Of a stretch of DNA of 64,000 bases, positions 17,253 through 24,602 are shown piece by piece. A program made the translations under genes and the position numbers. The first letter of the stretch is position 1. Each line of letters starts with the position of its first letter. The notes beneath the pieces are model-generated. The model was given only the letters and a program-made list of their open reading frames with translations. It made no database searches and was not told the DNA's origin. The stretch is from positions 171,819-235,818 of the forward strand of contig NZ_JAXOFX010000005.1 in NCBI RefSeq assembly GCF_034427655.1. Direction: 5' to 3'. Source of the stretch: Robertmurraya_A mangrovi. GTDB taxonomy: Bacteria; Bacillota; Bacilli; Bacillales; Cytobacillaceae.

Positions 17253-17308
17253 ATTAGCGCACTAACTAGTTGTAAAATATAATTAGTTAGTGCGCTAATT
17301 ACTATAAT
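17253..17308. promoter_or_regulatory. Operator-promoter of MarR/NmrA operon
   Basis: Arms 17253-17271 and 17281-17299 form an inverted repeat matching at 18 of 19 positions (core TTAGCGCACTAACTAGTT). Each arm contains a near-palindrome TTAGTGCGCTAA, so there are probably two regulator sites. A TATAAT -10 (17303-17308) follows directly, so binding would block transcription of the MarR gene at 17323. Confidence 0.75.
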
Positions 17309-17322
17309 GAAAGGAATAGATT

Positions 17323-17757
17323 ATGAATAATCTAGGATATCTTCTTCAATTATCAGCAAAATTAATGAAATACCAACTAAATAAAGAACTAGAACAAAAA
17401 GATTTTACTCCAGCACAATGGGCAATCATTAAGCACTTACAAATATTAGAAGAACATGACGCCCCCATTGACCAATTTATGGCTGTATCTATGGCCCATG
17501 AACTTGATATGGATAAACCCACTATATCTGGAGTAATTAAGAGGTTAACGGATAAAGGTTTTATTGAAAAGCTACCACATCCTACAGATAAAAGAGCGTT
17601 CATTTTATGTCTTACTAGTAAAACAAAAGAGATGATTCCTTCCCTAGAAGAATTAAGTGATAAGACCATTAAAAAAGCAACTACTGGCTTTACCCCTAAC
17701 GAGTTAGAAGAGTTAACGCGCTACCTAATTCGAGTTAGTCAAAATTTAAAAGAATAG
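17323..17757 (+). CDS. MarR-family transcriptional regulator
   Basis: A 144-residue winged-helix regulator with the MarR pattern: dimerisation helices at both ends and the recognition helix and wing in ELDMDKPTISGVIKRLTDKG and PHPTDKRAF (about 62-98). It is followed 11 bases later by an NmrA-like oxidoreductase gene, and is preceded by a clear operator at 17253-17299, so it most likely represses its own operon and releases it when a reactive or aromatic compound is present. Ligand unknown. Confidence 0.88.
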   Translation: MNNLGYLLQLSAKLMKYQLNKELEQKDFTPAQWAIIKHLQILEEHDAPIDQFMAVSMAHELDMDKPTISGVIKRLTDKGFIEKLPHPTDKRAFILCLTSKTKEMIPSLEELSDKTIKKATTGFTPNELEELTRYLIRVSQNLKE

Positions 17758-17768
17758 GAGTAATAAGG

Positions 17769-18626
17769 ATGGGAAGAGTTTTAGTTACAGGTGCCGCGGG
17801 AAATATTGGTCTATATGTAGTTCGAGAACTTGTAAAAAAAGGTGAAAACGTTACCGCTGGAGTGTACTCGATGGAAAAAGCAAAAGAGATTTTCAGTAAT
17901 ATGGAGATCACGATCGTACCGTTTGATTTTCTCAATACAGATACATTCGAGGAAGCACTTGAAGGGGTGGACAAAGTATTCTTAGTTAGACCTCCAAAAT
18001 TAGCTAAGCCAAAAGAAGATATGAAGCCCTTTTTAAATGCAGTAAAAGAAAAAGGTATTAAACAAATCGTTTTTGTTTCCTTAATGGGGGTAGAGAAGAA
18101 CCCTTTTGTTCCTCATCGAAAAATTGAGGATATGATTATGGCAATGGGAATAGATTATACCTTTTTAAGACCCAGCTTCTTTATGCAAAACTTAAACACC
18201 ACACACCAAGAAGATATTAAACTACGAAATGAATTATATATGCCTGTTGGAAAAGCAAAAACTAGTTTTATAGATACTCGTGATATTGCCTCAGTTGCTG
18301 CAGTCTGCTTGACTGAAAATGGACATCTTGGAAAATCCTATACCCTCACAGGTAGTGAAGCATTAGATTATTATAAGGTTGGAGAAATTTTGTCTGAAGT
18401 ATTAAATAGAAGCATTCATTATAAAAATCCTGGAGTTCTAGAATTTAGGAAGACCCTTGTTAAAAGGGGCACTAAAAAAGAATTTGCCAATGTCATGACG
18501 ATGCTTTATCTCCTTACTAAAATGAAAACAGCCGAAAAAGTAACAACAGATACAAAAAAGTTACTAGGTAGGAACCCTATTACGTTTAAAGAGTATGCAA
18601 ATGATTATAAGAGCAGTTGGTGCTGA
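17769..18626 (+). CDS. NmrA/atypical-SDR NAD(P)H-binding protein
   Basis: A 285-residue Rossmann-fold protein. The nucleotide motif TGAAGNIGLYVV is at residues 7-18, and FVSLMGVEKN and RPSFFMQNL mark the NmrA/azoreductase-like (QorB/YtfG) group of atypical SDRs. Members act as NADPH:quinone or redox-sensor proteins. Its operon partner is a MarR regulator, consistent with a response to quinones or electrophiles. The start has GGAGTAATAAGG upstream. The exact substrate cannot be read from sequence. A terminator follows at 18649-18687. Confidence 0.83.
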   Translation: MGRVLVTGAAGNIGLYVVRELVKKGENVTAGVYSMEKAKEIFSNMEITIVPFDFLNTDTFEEALEGVDKVFLVRPPKLAKPKEDMKPFLNAVKEKGIKQIVFVSLMGVEKNPFVPHRKIEDMIMAMGIDYTFLRPSFFMQNLNTTHQEDIKLRNELYMPVGKAKTSFIDTRDIASVAAVCLTENGHLGKSYTLTGSEALDYYKVGEILSEVLNRSIHYKNPGVLEFRKTLVKRGTKKEFANVMTMLYLLTKMKTAEKVTTDTKKLLGRNPITFKEYANDYKSSWC

Positions 18627-18648
18627 GCTTGTTTGAACACCATCTAAA

Positions 18649-18687
18649 AACCCTAATACCATAGGAATGGGCATTAGGGTTATTTTT
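18649..18687 (+). terminator. Terminator of MarR/NmrA operon
   Basis: AACCCTAAT (18649-18657) pairs with ATTAGGGTT (18673-18681), followed by ATTTTT. Confidence 0.8.
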
Positions 18688-18700
18688 AAATCTATACTAT

Positions 18701-18868
18701 TTAGTGCTGATAACTTGCTAATTCACTATTTTTTGTCAGTTGATTTAGTAGATGATCCAGTTCAGTACTAAGTTTAACTGTTAACGCGTCAGTGAATCCT
18801 TTACTAAGACCAGCCGTAATTAATTCCATTCTTTTTCGTTCAATTTGAGTTAATAGTCGGTCATCCAT
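18701..18868 (-). CDS. Spo0E-like aspartyl-phosphate phosphatase (small)
   Basis: A 55-residue protein starting ATG 18868 with GGGGGAG upstream. It carries the Spo0E-family pattern of two helices joined by a turn, here IERKRMELITAG near 9-20 and LSTELDHLLN near 33-42, where the family usually has SQELD (Ser-Thr in place of Ser-Gln). Spo0E-type peptides remove phosphate from Spo0A-P and delay sporulation. A second member is at 23539-23724. It is a lone gene in a gap between the NmrA and TetR genes. Confidence 0.82.
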   Translation of the reverse strand: MDDRLLTQIERKRMELITAGLSKGFTDALTVKLSTELDHLLNQLTKNSELASYQH

Positions 18869-18938
18869 CGAAACCACTCCCCCGAATACTATATCATTTT
18901 TTAAAATATTAATTGAAATGGATAAATAATATGTCGGT

Positions 18939-19562
18939 CTAGGATGATTGATTGTTAAATAAACATGTTCTTAAATAACTTTTAAAAGTAAGAAATTGGT
19001 TTTTAAGAGCTACCCTCTCTGGACCTAAATGGAAGCTACTTATATAAATTCCATCACAAAAGGTAATTATGGTTCGAGCAATGTCTTCAGGAGGAATATC
19101 ACATTTAAACTCTTGGTCTTCTATTCCTCGTTGAATAATATAAGCCAAACTATTTTTCACCTGTTCAATCCTTGCTTCTAATGAAGGGATATGTTTCTTA
19201 CTTTCCCAAGCAACAGTAAAATAATATTGATAGAGTGCTGGTACTAATTGGTCTTTTTGATACTCAATCGTGTCGCTTACCGTATCAATTATACTCATTA
19301 AAACCTGCCAACTTGTGAGTCCATTTTTATATAAATCTTGAGGCCCCCACACATCTTCAATATCTCTTCGTCTCAGGAGTTCAACAAAGATGTCCTCTGT
19401 GTTCTGAAAATATGTATATACTCCACCTCTACTAATATGAGAAGTTTCAATAATATCTTGCATTGTTGTGGCCGTAAAGCCCTTCTTAATGAAAACTTCT
19501 TTAGCAGCCTTCAGTATAATATTCTTTCTTTCTTCCCTATGTTTTTCGGAAACAACAGGCAT
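18939..19562 (-). CDS. TetR-family transcriptional regulator
   Basis: A regulator of about 207 residues with an N-terminal TetR helix-turn-helix (FTATTMQDIIETSHISRGGVY near 30-50) and a C-terminal helical ligand domain of the YerO/TetR_C type. Two upstream Met codons are possible; 19562 (MPVVSEKHREERK) is preferred because it starts directly before the conserved DNA-binding domain, but the ribosome binding site is weak and 19586 or 19622 cannot be excluded. An imperfect inverted pair TTGACTTTA/TAAAGTCAA near 19623-19661 is a possible operator. It lies beside the MMPL exporter gene and could regulate it. Confidence 0.82.
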   Translation of the reverse strand: MPVVSEKHREERKNIILKAAKEVFIKKGFTATTMQDIIETSHISRGGVYTYFQNTEDIFVELLRRRDIEDVWGPQDLYKNGLTSWQVLMSIIDTVSDTIEYQKDQLVPALYQYYFTVAWESKKHIPSLEARIEQVKNSLAYIIQRGIEDQEFKCDIPPEDIARTIITFCDGIYISSFHLGPERVALKNQFLTFKSYLRTCLFNNQSS

Positions 19563-19622
19563 CGAAACACCATCTTCTCTAAAAGTCATGAATGACTTGT
19601 TTAGTGTAAAAATAAGAGTCAC

Positions 19623-19661
19623 TATTGACTTTATATTATCATCCTTACTATTAAAGTCAAT
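19623..19661. promoter_or_regulatory. Possible TetR operator
   Basis: ATTGACTTTA and TTAAAGTCAAT lie about 17 bases apart immediately upstream of the leftward TetR gene. They form an inverted repeat and would overlap its promoter. Confidence 0.45.
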
Positions 19662-19696
19662 CCTATTTTACAGAATAATTTTAATTTTTTTACTGC

Positions 19697-19729
19697 AAAA
19701 AAGAGACCACCCTACTTGGTAAGGTGATC
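19697..19729 (-). terminator. Terminator of MMPL exporter operon
   Basis: On the minus strand GATCACCTTAC pairs with GTAGGGTGGTC around CAA and is followed by TCTTTTTT. Confidence 0.75.
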
Positions 19730-19747
19730 GAATGAATCGTTACTTAT

Positions 19748-22700
19748 TTAACTTCCCATGCGCTTAAATGGCCACCAGTTAGCATGACCAAAGTTCTTTA
19801 CCATTACCGGAATAAATAACGGTAAAATGACTAGGGCGTACAGTAATAAACCAATTAATATAATTGAAGCAATTTGTACTAATGAAAGCATACCAGATGG
19901 CATCATAGCAGCAAAAGTACCTCCCAGTATAACTGCCGCTGAGATAATAACCGTTCCCATTTTCCTCATAGAAAGCACCATTGCATCGGCTACGGATAAA
20001 TCTTTGTATTCGTTGAAGCGATCCATTAAGAAGATACTGTAGTCCACTCCAAGAGCTACGAGGATAATAAAGGCAAAGAATGGAACAGCCCAGCTAATAC
20101 CTGTGTATCCTAATAAGTCTACGAAAATCACCTCATTAATTGCCATTGAAGTATAGTAGGTTAATATCAATGAAACGATAATATACGCTGGCATAACAAT
20201 AGAACGGAACAAGAATACTAGAATGAAGGAAATACCAATCATCATATAGACAACGGTTCTAGAGTAATCCTGATCAGACATTGTTTTTAAATCCGCGTTA
20301 CTACTAGTAATACCATTTACCGCAACGACTGCATTTTCCAGTTTCGTTCCTTTTGTACCCCTGTTTACTGCCTCTTTAATTTCGTCAACTTGAGCAATTG
20401 CTTCATTAGAGTACGGATTTGATTTGAAAATAACATCTAAAGTCATTACTTTACGGTCTTTAGACATATACACATCTAATACTTGAGTGAAGTCGTCACT
20501 ATCTAACACATCACTTGGTAAATAGAAGCCACCTAGATTGTTAGATTCAGATAATCCCGTTAAATATTCTTGTGCAGAGCCTAGACCATCCGATACTTGA
20601 TTTAACCCGTCAGCACTTTGGATTAATCCATCTGTTAATTGACTAATTTGTCCACCTAAGTCACCAAAACCAGCAAGTAGTTGTTCTTGCCCACCACTAA
20701 TACCTGCTAATCCGTTCGTTAGTTGAGGGAAACTCTGTACAATTTGGCCTTGGCCGTCAGCTAATTGATTTAATCCAGCCTGTTGTTGACCAATACCATC
20801 TATTAGTTGTTGAAGTCCTTTCGCTAACTCAGATTGGCCACCAACTGCCTTTTCAAAACCTTGGTTAGCAGCAGCCATACCATCATTAATTTGAGATAAA
20901 CCGTTATTTAAATCAGTAAGTCCCTTTGAAGTTTCACCTAGTTTACCTTGTAGTTCCTGAATCATCTTTTTCATACCTAAATACTGTTGGTCACTCGATA
21001 AACCTTCATAACTTCCTTCTAAATAACCGAAAAGATTTCCATGAAGCTGCTCCATTCCGCTAGACAATTGTGTGAGTCCTGTCCCAACTTCTTGATATCC
21101 TTTATTTAACGTTCCTAAATTACCTTGAATATCTTTATATCCTTTTAATAATTCTTGATAAGCGGCTAATAATTCTTCTGCACCAGCTTTTGTTTGTTCT
21201 AAACCTTTTTTAATCTCAGTAGAACCTGCGGAACCTTGACGGATTCCATTTTCTATTTTAGCTAAGTTCGTTTGAATCTCCGTTAAACCTGACTGAATAG
21301 CATTGGTTCCCGTAATTAGTTCGTTAATTCCACTTGAGGCTGTTTTTAGTCCTGGTTCTGATTCGGATAGCTTATTTCCAGCCTCTTGAAGACCTTCACT
21401 AATTTTAGTAAGACCATCTTTCCCTTCACCTAGACCTTCTTCTAAACTCTCTGCTTGCTTACCAACAAAGAAATCTTCAATAGGTTCACCCGTCGGTCTT
21501 GTAACTGAACGAACAGTATCCACTAGATCTACTTTTTCTAATTCTTTGCTAATTTGTTCAGCAATTTCAACATACTCCGTTGAATCCATTTCTTCATCGT
21601 TTTTTAATACAATAGTAGTCGGCATAGATTCACCTGGACCAAAGCTATCTGCTATTGCATTAAATGCTTTAATCGAGTTAACATCTCCACCAATTTCTTC
21701 TAATGAATTATAAGAAATGTCACCATCATATGTGAATAAGAATGGTGCACAAACGACAGCTACAACGATTAAAGCTCGGAAAGGGTACATAATTGAAAAC
21801 TTACCTGCAATAGCCCAAAGCTTACTTTCTCCGTGCTCAGCCTTACTTTTTGATGGCCAGAAAATTTTATTACCTAAAACAGCCATAAAGAAAGGTACGA
21901 TTGTAAATAAAGCGACTAAAAGTATGGCAACCCCGATAGCAACGGCAGAGGCTGATTTATATAAAAGGAACTGTGAAAATCCAATGGTTGCAAACCCTAC
22001 CATTACAGCTAATCCGCTAAAAAATACGGTACGACCTGCATTGCGATAGGTTTCTACAATGGCTTCTGTTACACTTTCTCTTTGAGATAACTCCTCTTTA
22101 AAACGACTTAGTAAGAGAATACAGTAATCTGTTCCAATTCCAAAAAGAATAGCCACTAAAAAGATTTGAGTATAAGTAGATATAGGGAAATCAAATTTAT
22201 CCACTAGTATAGAAACAATGGATTGGGAAGCTAGATACGTAAAACCTACTGTTAATAAAGGAATAATAGGAGATACAATCGATCTAAATACTAGAAGGAG
22301 TACCCCTAAAATAAAGACAACCGTAATTCCTTCCGTTTTCTTAATTCCTTCTTCTGAGCTTCTCATTAAATCTTCGTTTATGAGCCACTGACTCGTGTAG
22401 TAATGATCTACATTAAATTCTTCAATCGTACTATATAATACATCGCTCAATTCCTTTGGTTCTCTGTCATTCCAGCTAATAGTTACGGAAGCTAAAATAG
22501 ACTTTCCATCATCAGAAACGAGTTGTTCTTCTAAACTATCTTCATTAAAATGAGTTAATATATCTGTAATTCCAATTTCGTCTTTCTTATTTTCAAGAGC
22601 ACGAATGGCTTTTTCAGCCTCGTTAATCTCTTCGTTCGTTAGCTTTTTATCATTATGGAAAACTAGGGCGACCTGGGTTCCGTCTCCCTTCCCTTCATCT

Positions 22701-22876
22701 TTTTGCACTTCATCCATAATTTCCGATGCTAATCTAGATGAATATCCTTCTGGTACGTTGATTTGCCCTTTTTCTCGAACAAGCTCTGCCATATTCGGAG
22801 CTGCTACGAACAATCCCACGACAATAGCAATCCATGCAATCATAACAAGCCATTTTCTTTGTATAATGAAATTCAC
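19748..22876 (-). CDS. MMPL/RND-family exporter (YdgH-like)
   Basis: A 1042-residue membrane transporter with the MMPL layout: one N-terminal helix, a first extracytoplasmic domain (about 35-185), a block of five helices (about 190-370), a long second extracytoplasmic domain (about 400-840) and a final block of five helices. The RND-like signatures FGIGTDYCILLLSRFKEEL near 245 and LGVDYSIFLMDRFNEYKD near 945 carry the conserved Asp-Tyr. The second outer domain contains many repeats of a Gly-Leu heptad type (LxxGLxQLxxG), a likely coiled rod. It follows a MarR gene by 2 bases, as in ydgG-ydgH. Export substrate unknown. Confidence 0.88.
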   Translation of the reverse strand: MNFIIQRKWLVMIAWIAIVVGLFVAAPNMAELVREKGQINVPEGYSSRLASEIMDEVQKDEGKGDGTQVALVFHNDKKLTNEEINEAEKAIRALENKKDEIGITDILTHFNEDSLEEQLVSDDGKSILASVTISWNDREPKELSDVLYSTIEEFNVDHYYTSQWLINEDLMRSSEEGIKKTEGITVVFILGVLLLVFRSIVSPIIPLLTVGFTYLASQSIVSILVDKFDFPISTYTQIFLVAILFGIGTDYCILLLSRFKEELSQRESVTEAIVETYRNAGRTVFFSGLAVMVGFATIGFSQFLLYKSASAVAIGVAILLVALFTIVPFFMAVLGNKIFWPSKSKAEHGESKLWAIAGKFSIMYPFRALIVVAVVCAPFLFTYDGDISYNSLEEIGGDVNSIKAFNAIADSFGPGESMPTTIVLKNDEEMDSTEYVEIAEQISKELEKVDLVDTVRSVTRPTGEPIEDFFVGKQAESLEEGLGEGKDGLTKISEGLQEAGNKLSESEPGLKTASSGINELITGTNAIQSGLTEIQTNLAKIENGIRQGSAGSTEIKKGLEQTKAGAEELLAAYQELLKGYKDIQGNLGTLNKGYQEVGTGLTQLSSGMEQLHGNLFGYLEGSYEGLSSDQQYLGMKKMIQELQGKLGETSKGLTDLNNGLSQINDGMAAANQGFEKAVGGQSELAKGLQQLIDGIGQQQAGLNQLADGQGQIVQSFPQLTNGLAGISGGQEQLLAGFGDLGGQISQLTDGLIQSADGLNQVSDGLGSAQEYLTGLSESNNLGGFYLPSDVLDSDDFTQVLDVYMSKDRKVMTLDVIFKSNPYSNEAIAQVDEIKEAVNRGTKGTKLENAVVAVNGITSSNADLKTMSDQDYSRTVVYMMIGISFILVFLFRSIVMPAYIIVSLILTYYTSMAINEVIFVDLLGYTGISWAVPFFAFIILVALGVDYSIFLMDRFNEYKDLSVADAMVLSMRKMGTVIISAAVILGGTFAAMMPSGMLSLVQIASIILIGLLLYALVILPLFIPVMVKNFGHANWWPFKRMGS

Positions 22877-22878
22877 TG

Positions 22879-23340
22879 TTATTCCTCCATATTGTCTTTT
22901 GCTTCAATCAAAACTTGATTAAGCTTTTCATATGTTTCAATAAATTGCTTAATTTCCTGCTCATCAAATCGCTCAATAAAGGATTCAACTAGCTTATGAA
23001 CTTTATCTTCTGTTTCGTCAAATAATCCTTTTCCCTGATCAGTTAAGGTTAAGTAAACCACTCTTCGGTCATTATCATCTCTTGTACGCACAATAAGCCC
23101 CTTATCGTATAAACGGTTAATAATGGCCGTTATCGCACTTTTTTTCACCTCAAAAGCCTCGGCCAGCTCTGTAGAAGTACAAGAGCCCTTATTATTAATA
23201 TAACGGAGCATATAGTGCTGATCGCACGTTAGTTCATCACTTTCAATGGTGCCTTTAATTAAAGCCTCAGCCTTTTTCGTTACAGAAAAGGAAACCGCTA
23301 TGTACCGGTTCACTAAGCTTCCAATATCCTGATTAGACAT
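22879..23340 (-). CDS. MarR-family regulator of MMPL exporter (YdgG-like)
   Basis: A 153-residue MarR-type winged helix protein. The recognition helix region is CTSTELAEAFEVKKSAITAII near 53-73 and the wing DDNDRRVVYLTLTD near 85-98. Its gene is first in a two-gene operon with the MMPL exporter (2-base gap). A 23-base palindrome upstream (23413-23435) is its likely operator, so autorepression with release by an exported compound is probable. The arrangement mirrors ydgG-ydgH of B. subtilis. Confidence 0.86.
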   Translation of the reverse strand: MSNQDIGSLVNRYIAVSFSVTKKAEALIKGTIESDELTCDQHYMLRYINNKGSCTSTELAEAFEVKKSAITAIINRLYDKGLIVRTRDDNDRRVVYLTLTDQGKGLFDETEDKVHKLVESFIERFDEQEIKQFIETYEKLNQVLIEAKDNMEE

Positions 23341-23412
23341 ATTTATCTATTCACCTCGCAGACTAATTATTCTACATATTAACTGTTTTGTTGTTTAATA
23401 ATTCATCAATTT

Positions 23413-23435
23413 AATAGTTAAACAATTTAACTATT
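23413..23435. promoter_or_regulatory. Palindromic operator upstream of MarR/MMPL operon
   Basis: AATAGTTAAA and TTTAACTATT (10-base perfect arms, 3-base centre) lie 73 bases upstream of the leftward MarR start. Typical size for a MarR operator. Confidence 0.65.
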
Positions 23436-23481
23436 TTAATTTAATCAATTACTTTGTGGTTGTCAATAAATAAGTCAAAAT

Positions 23482-23519
23482 AAAAAAGCCATTCTCTATT
23501 AAAGAAAATCGCTTTTTTA
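23482..23519 (-). terminator. Hairpin downstream of MarR promoter region / before Spo0E gene
   Basis: AAAAAAGCCATT pairs imperfectly with AATCGCTTTTTT. On the minus strand it would terminate transcription from upstream; on the plus strand it is followed by T residues as well. Confidence 0.55.
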
Positions 23520-23538
23520 TCAAGCCAAGTATATTCTT

Positions 23539-23724
23539 TTATATTTTGTTTGTGTAATAGTAATTCTTTTCAAAAGAGCTTGCACTATGAGAGATTTTAT
23601 TAAGCAACCGGTCGAGTTCTTGACTGATTTCAACAGTCATTCTATCTGTAAAACCTTTCGTTAATCCTACAGAAATCATTTCGAGTCTTTTTTGTTCGAT
23701 TTCTCTCCATATTGATTTACCCAT
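23539..23724 (-). CDS. Spo0E-like aspartyl-phosphate phosphatase (second copy)
   Basis: A 61-residue protein with the Spo0E family pattern: IEQKRLEMISVG near 8-19, KGFTDRMTVEISQELDRLLN near 22-41 with the classical SQELD motif. ATG 23724 is chosen because GAGGGGG precedes it; a longer frame has no such site. It would dephosphorylate Spo0A-P. It is near the EAL gene remnant, upstream of which the frame is broken. Similar to the peptide at 18701-18868 over the SQELD-type core. Confidence 0.82.
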   Translation of the reverse strand: MGKSIWREIEQKRLEMISVGLTKGFTDRMTVEISQELDRLLNKISHSASSFEKNYYYTNKI

Positions 23725-23739
23725 ATAAATCCCCCTCAT

Positions 23740-24518
23740 CTATTTTTTAGATAAGATTCGTTCTAATTCATCTGCTGGCATCGGTTTAAAAAAGTAAAAA
23801 CCTTGTACTCTATTACATTGTTTTTTTAATAAATAGATTAACTGCTCTAAATGCTCTACCCCTTCAGCTACCACCTGTAATCTTAGTTCTGAAGCCAAGT
23901 TGATAATGGCATCTAAAACAGGGACTTTTTGTGTTGAATGAATAATTTTCGAAATAAAAACTCGATCCACTTTTAATGTATCAATAGGTAACTTTCCAAA
24001 TAGCTTAATGAAGAAAAGCCTGTTCCAAAGTCATCAAGAGCTAATCTAAACCCAATTTGTTTTAACCAATCAAGCATAATGAGCAGTTGGCCATTTTCGA
24101 CAGGAAAACTTTCTGTTAACTCAAACTCAATTTGACTTGGTTGAACTTGATAAAGTTCTAACACTTCCTTAATAAAAGGAATAAGAGATTCATCTGTTAG
24201 TTGGACAACAGAGATATTAATAGATAACATTCCTTTGTATCCACTCTGTTGCCATTTAGCTAACTGTAAAACCGAATTTTGAATAATCCATTTCCCCACT
24301 GTTATAATTTCCTTTGTTCTTTCTAATTCAGGGATAAACTCATTAGGATTAATAATTTGGTTGTAATGATTTCTTTTCCTTAATAATACCTCTAAGCCTA
24401 TAATTTCTTGTGAATTTAAACAAATCTGCGGTTGAAAGTATAATACATATGGCGAATGTTTAATATTTGTTATTTCTTCAATCGTTTCTTTCAATCTAGG
24501 CGTAGATACTTTTTCCAT
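23740..24518 (-). pseudogene. EAL-domain c-di-GMP phosphodiesterase, frameshifted
   Basis: The gene is split in two frames. The first part (24518 to 23973) covers the EAL half (LEVLLRKRNHY, a degenerate EAL motif, then DDFGTGFSSLSYLE) and then goes out of frame; the second (to 23740) resumes with DRVFISKII, VVAEGVEHLEQ and QGFYFFKPMPADELE. Adding one A to the GGAAAG codon run (plus strand TTT at 23993-23995) restores the expected SYLEKLPIDTLKVDR. With that base the product is a normal stand-alone EAL protein of about 260 residues. The EAL motif reads LEVL, so catalytic activity is doubtful in any case. Either a true pseudogene or a base-call error in a homopolymer. Confidence 0.8.
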
Positions 24519-24602
24519 CTTTCCTCGCCCCTTACAAAAGTTCTTCATCCTCTTGTAAAAATTAGCTCCTCAATCATTGCATGAGGAGCATTAATCATAA
24601 TT

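Noticed and set aside
21717..22049. Rightward ORF of 110 codons inside the MMPL gene
   Set aside because: Lies wholly antisense to a clear exporter gene; composition follows the opposite strand.
23740..24518. Programmed frameshift in the EAL gene
   Set aside because: No slippery heptamer or stimulatory hairpin is seen at 23993; a one-base loss is simpler.
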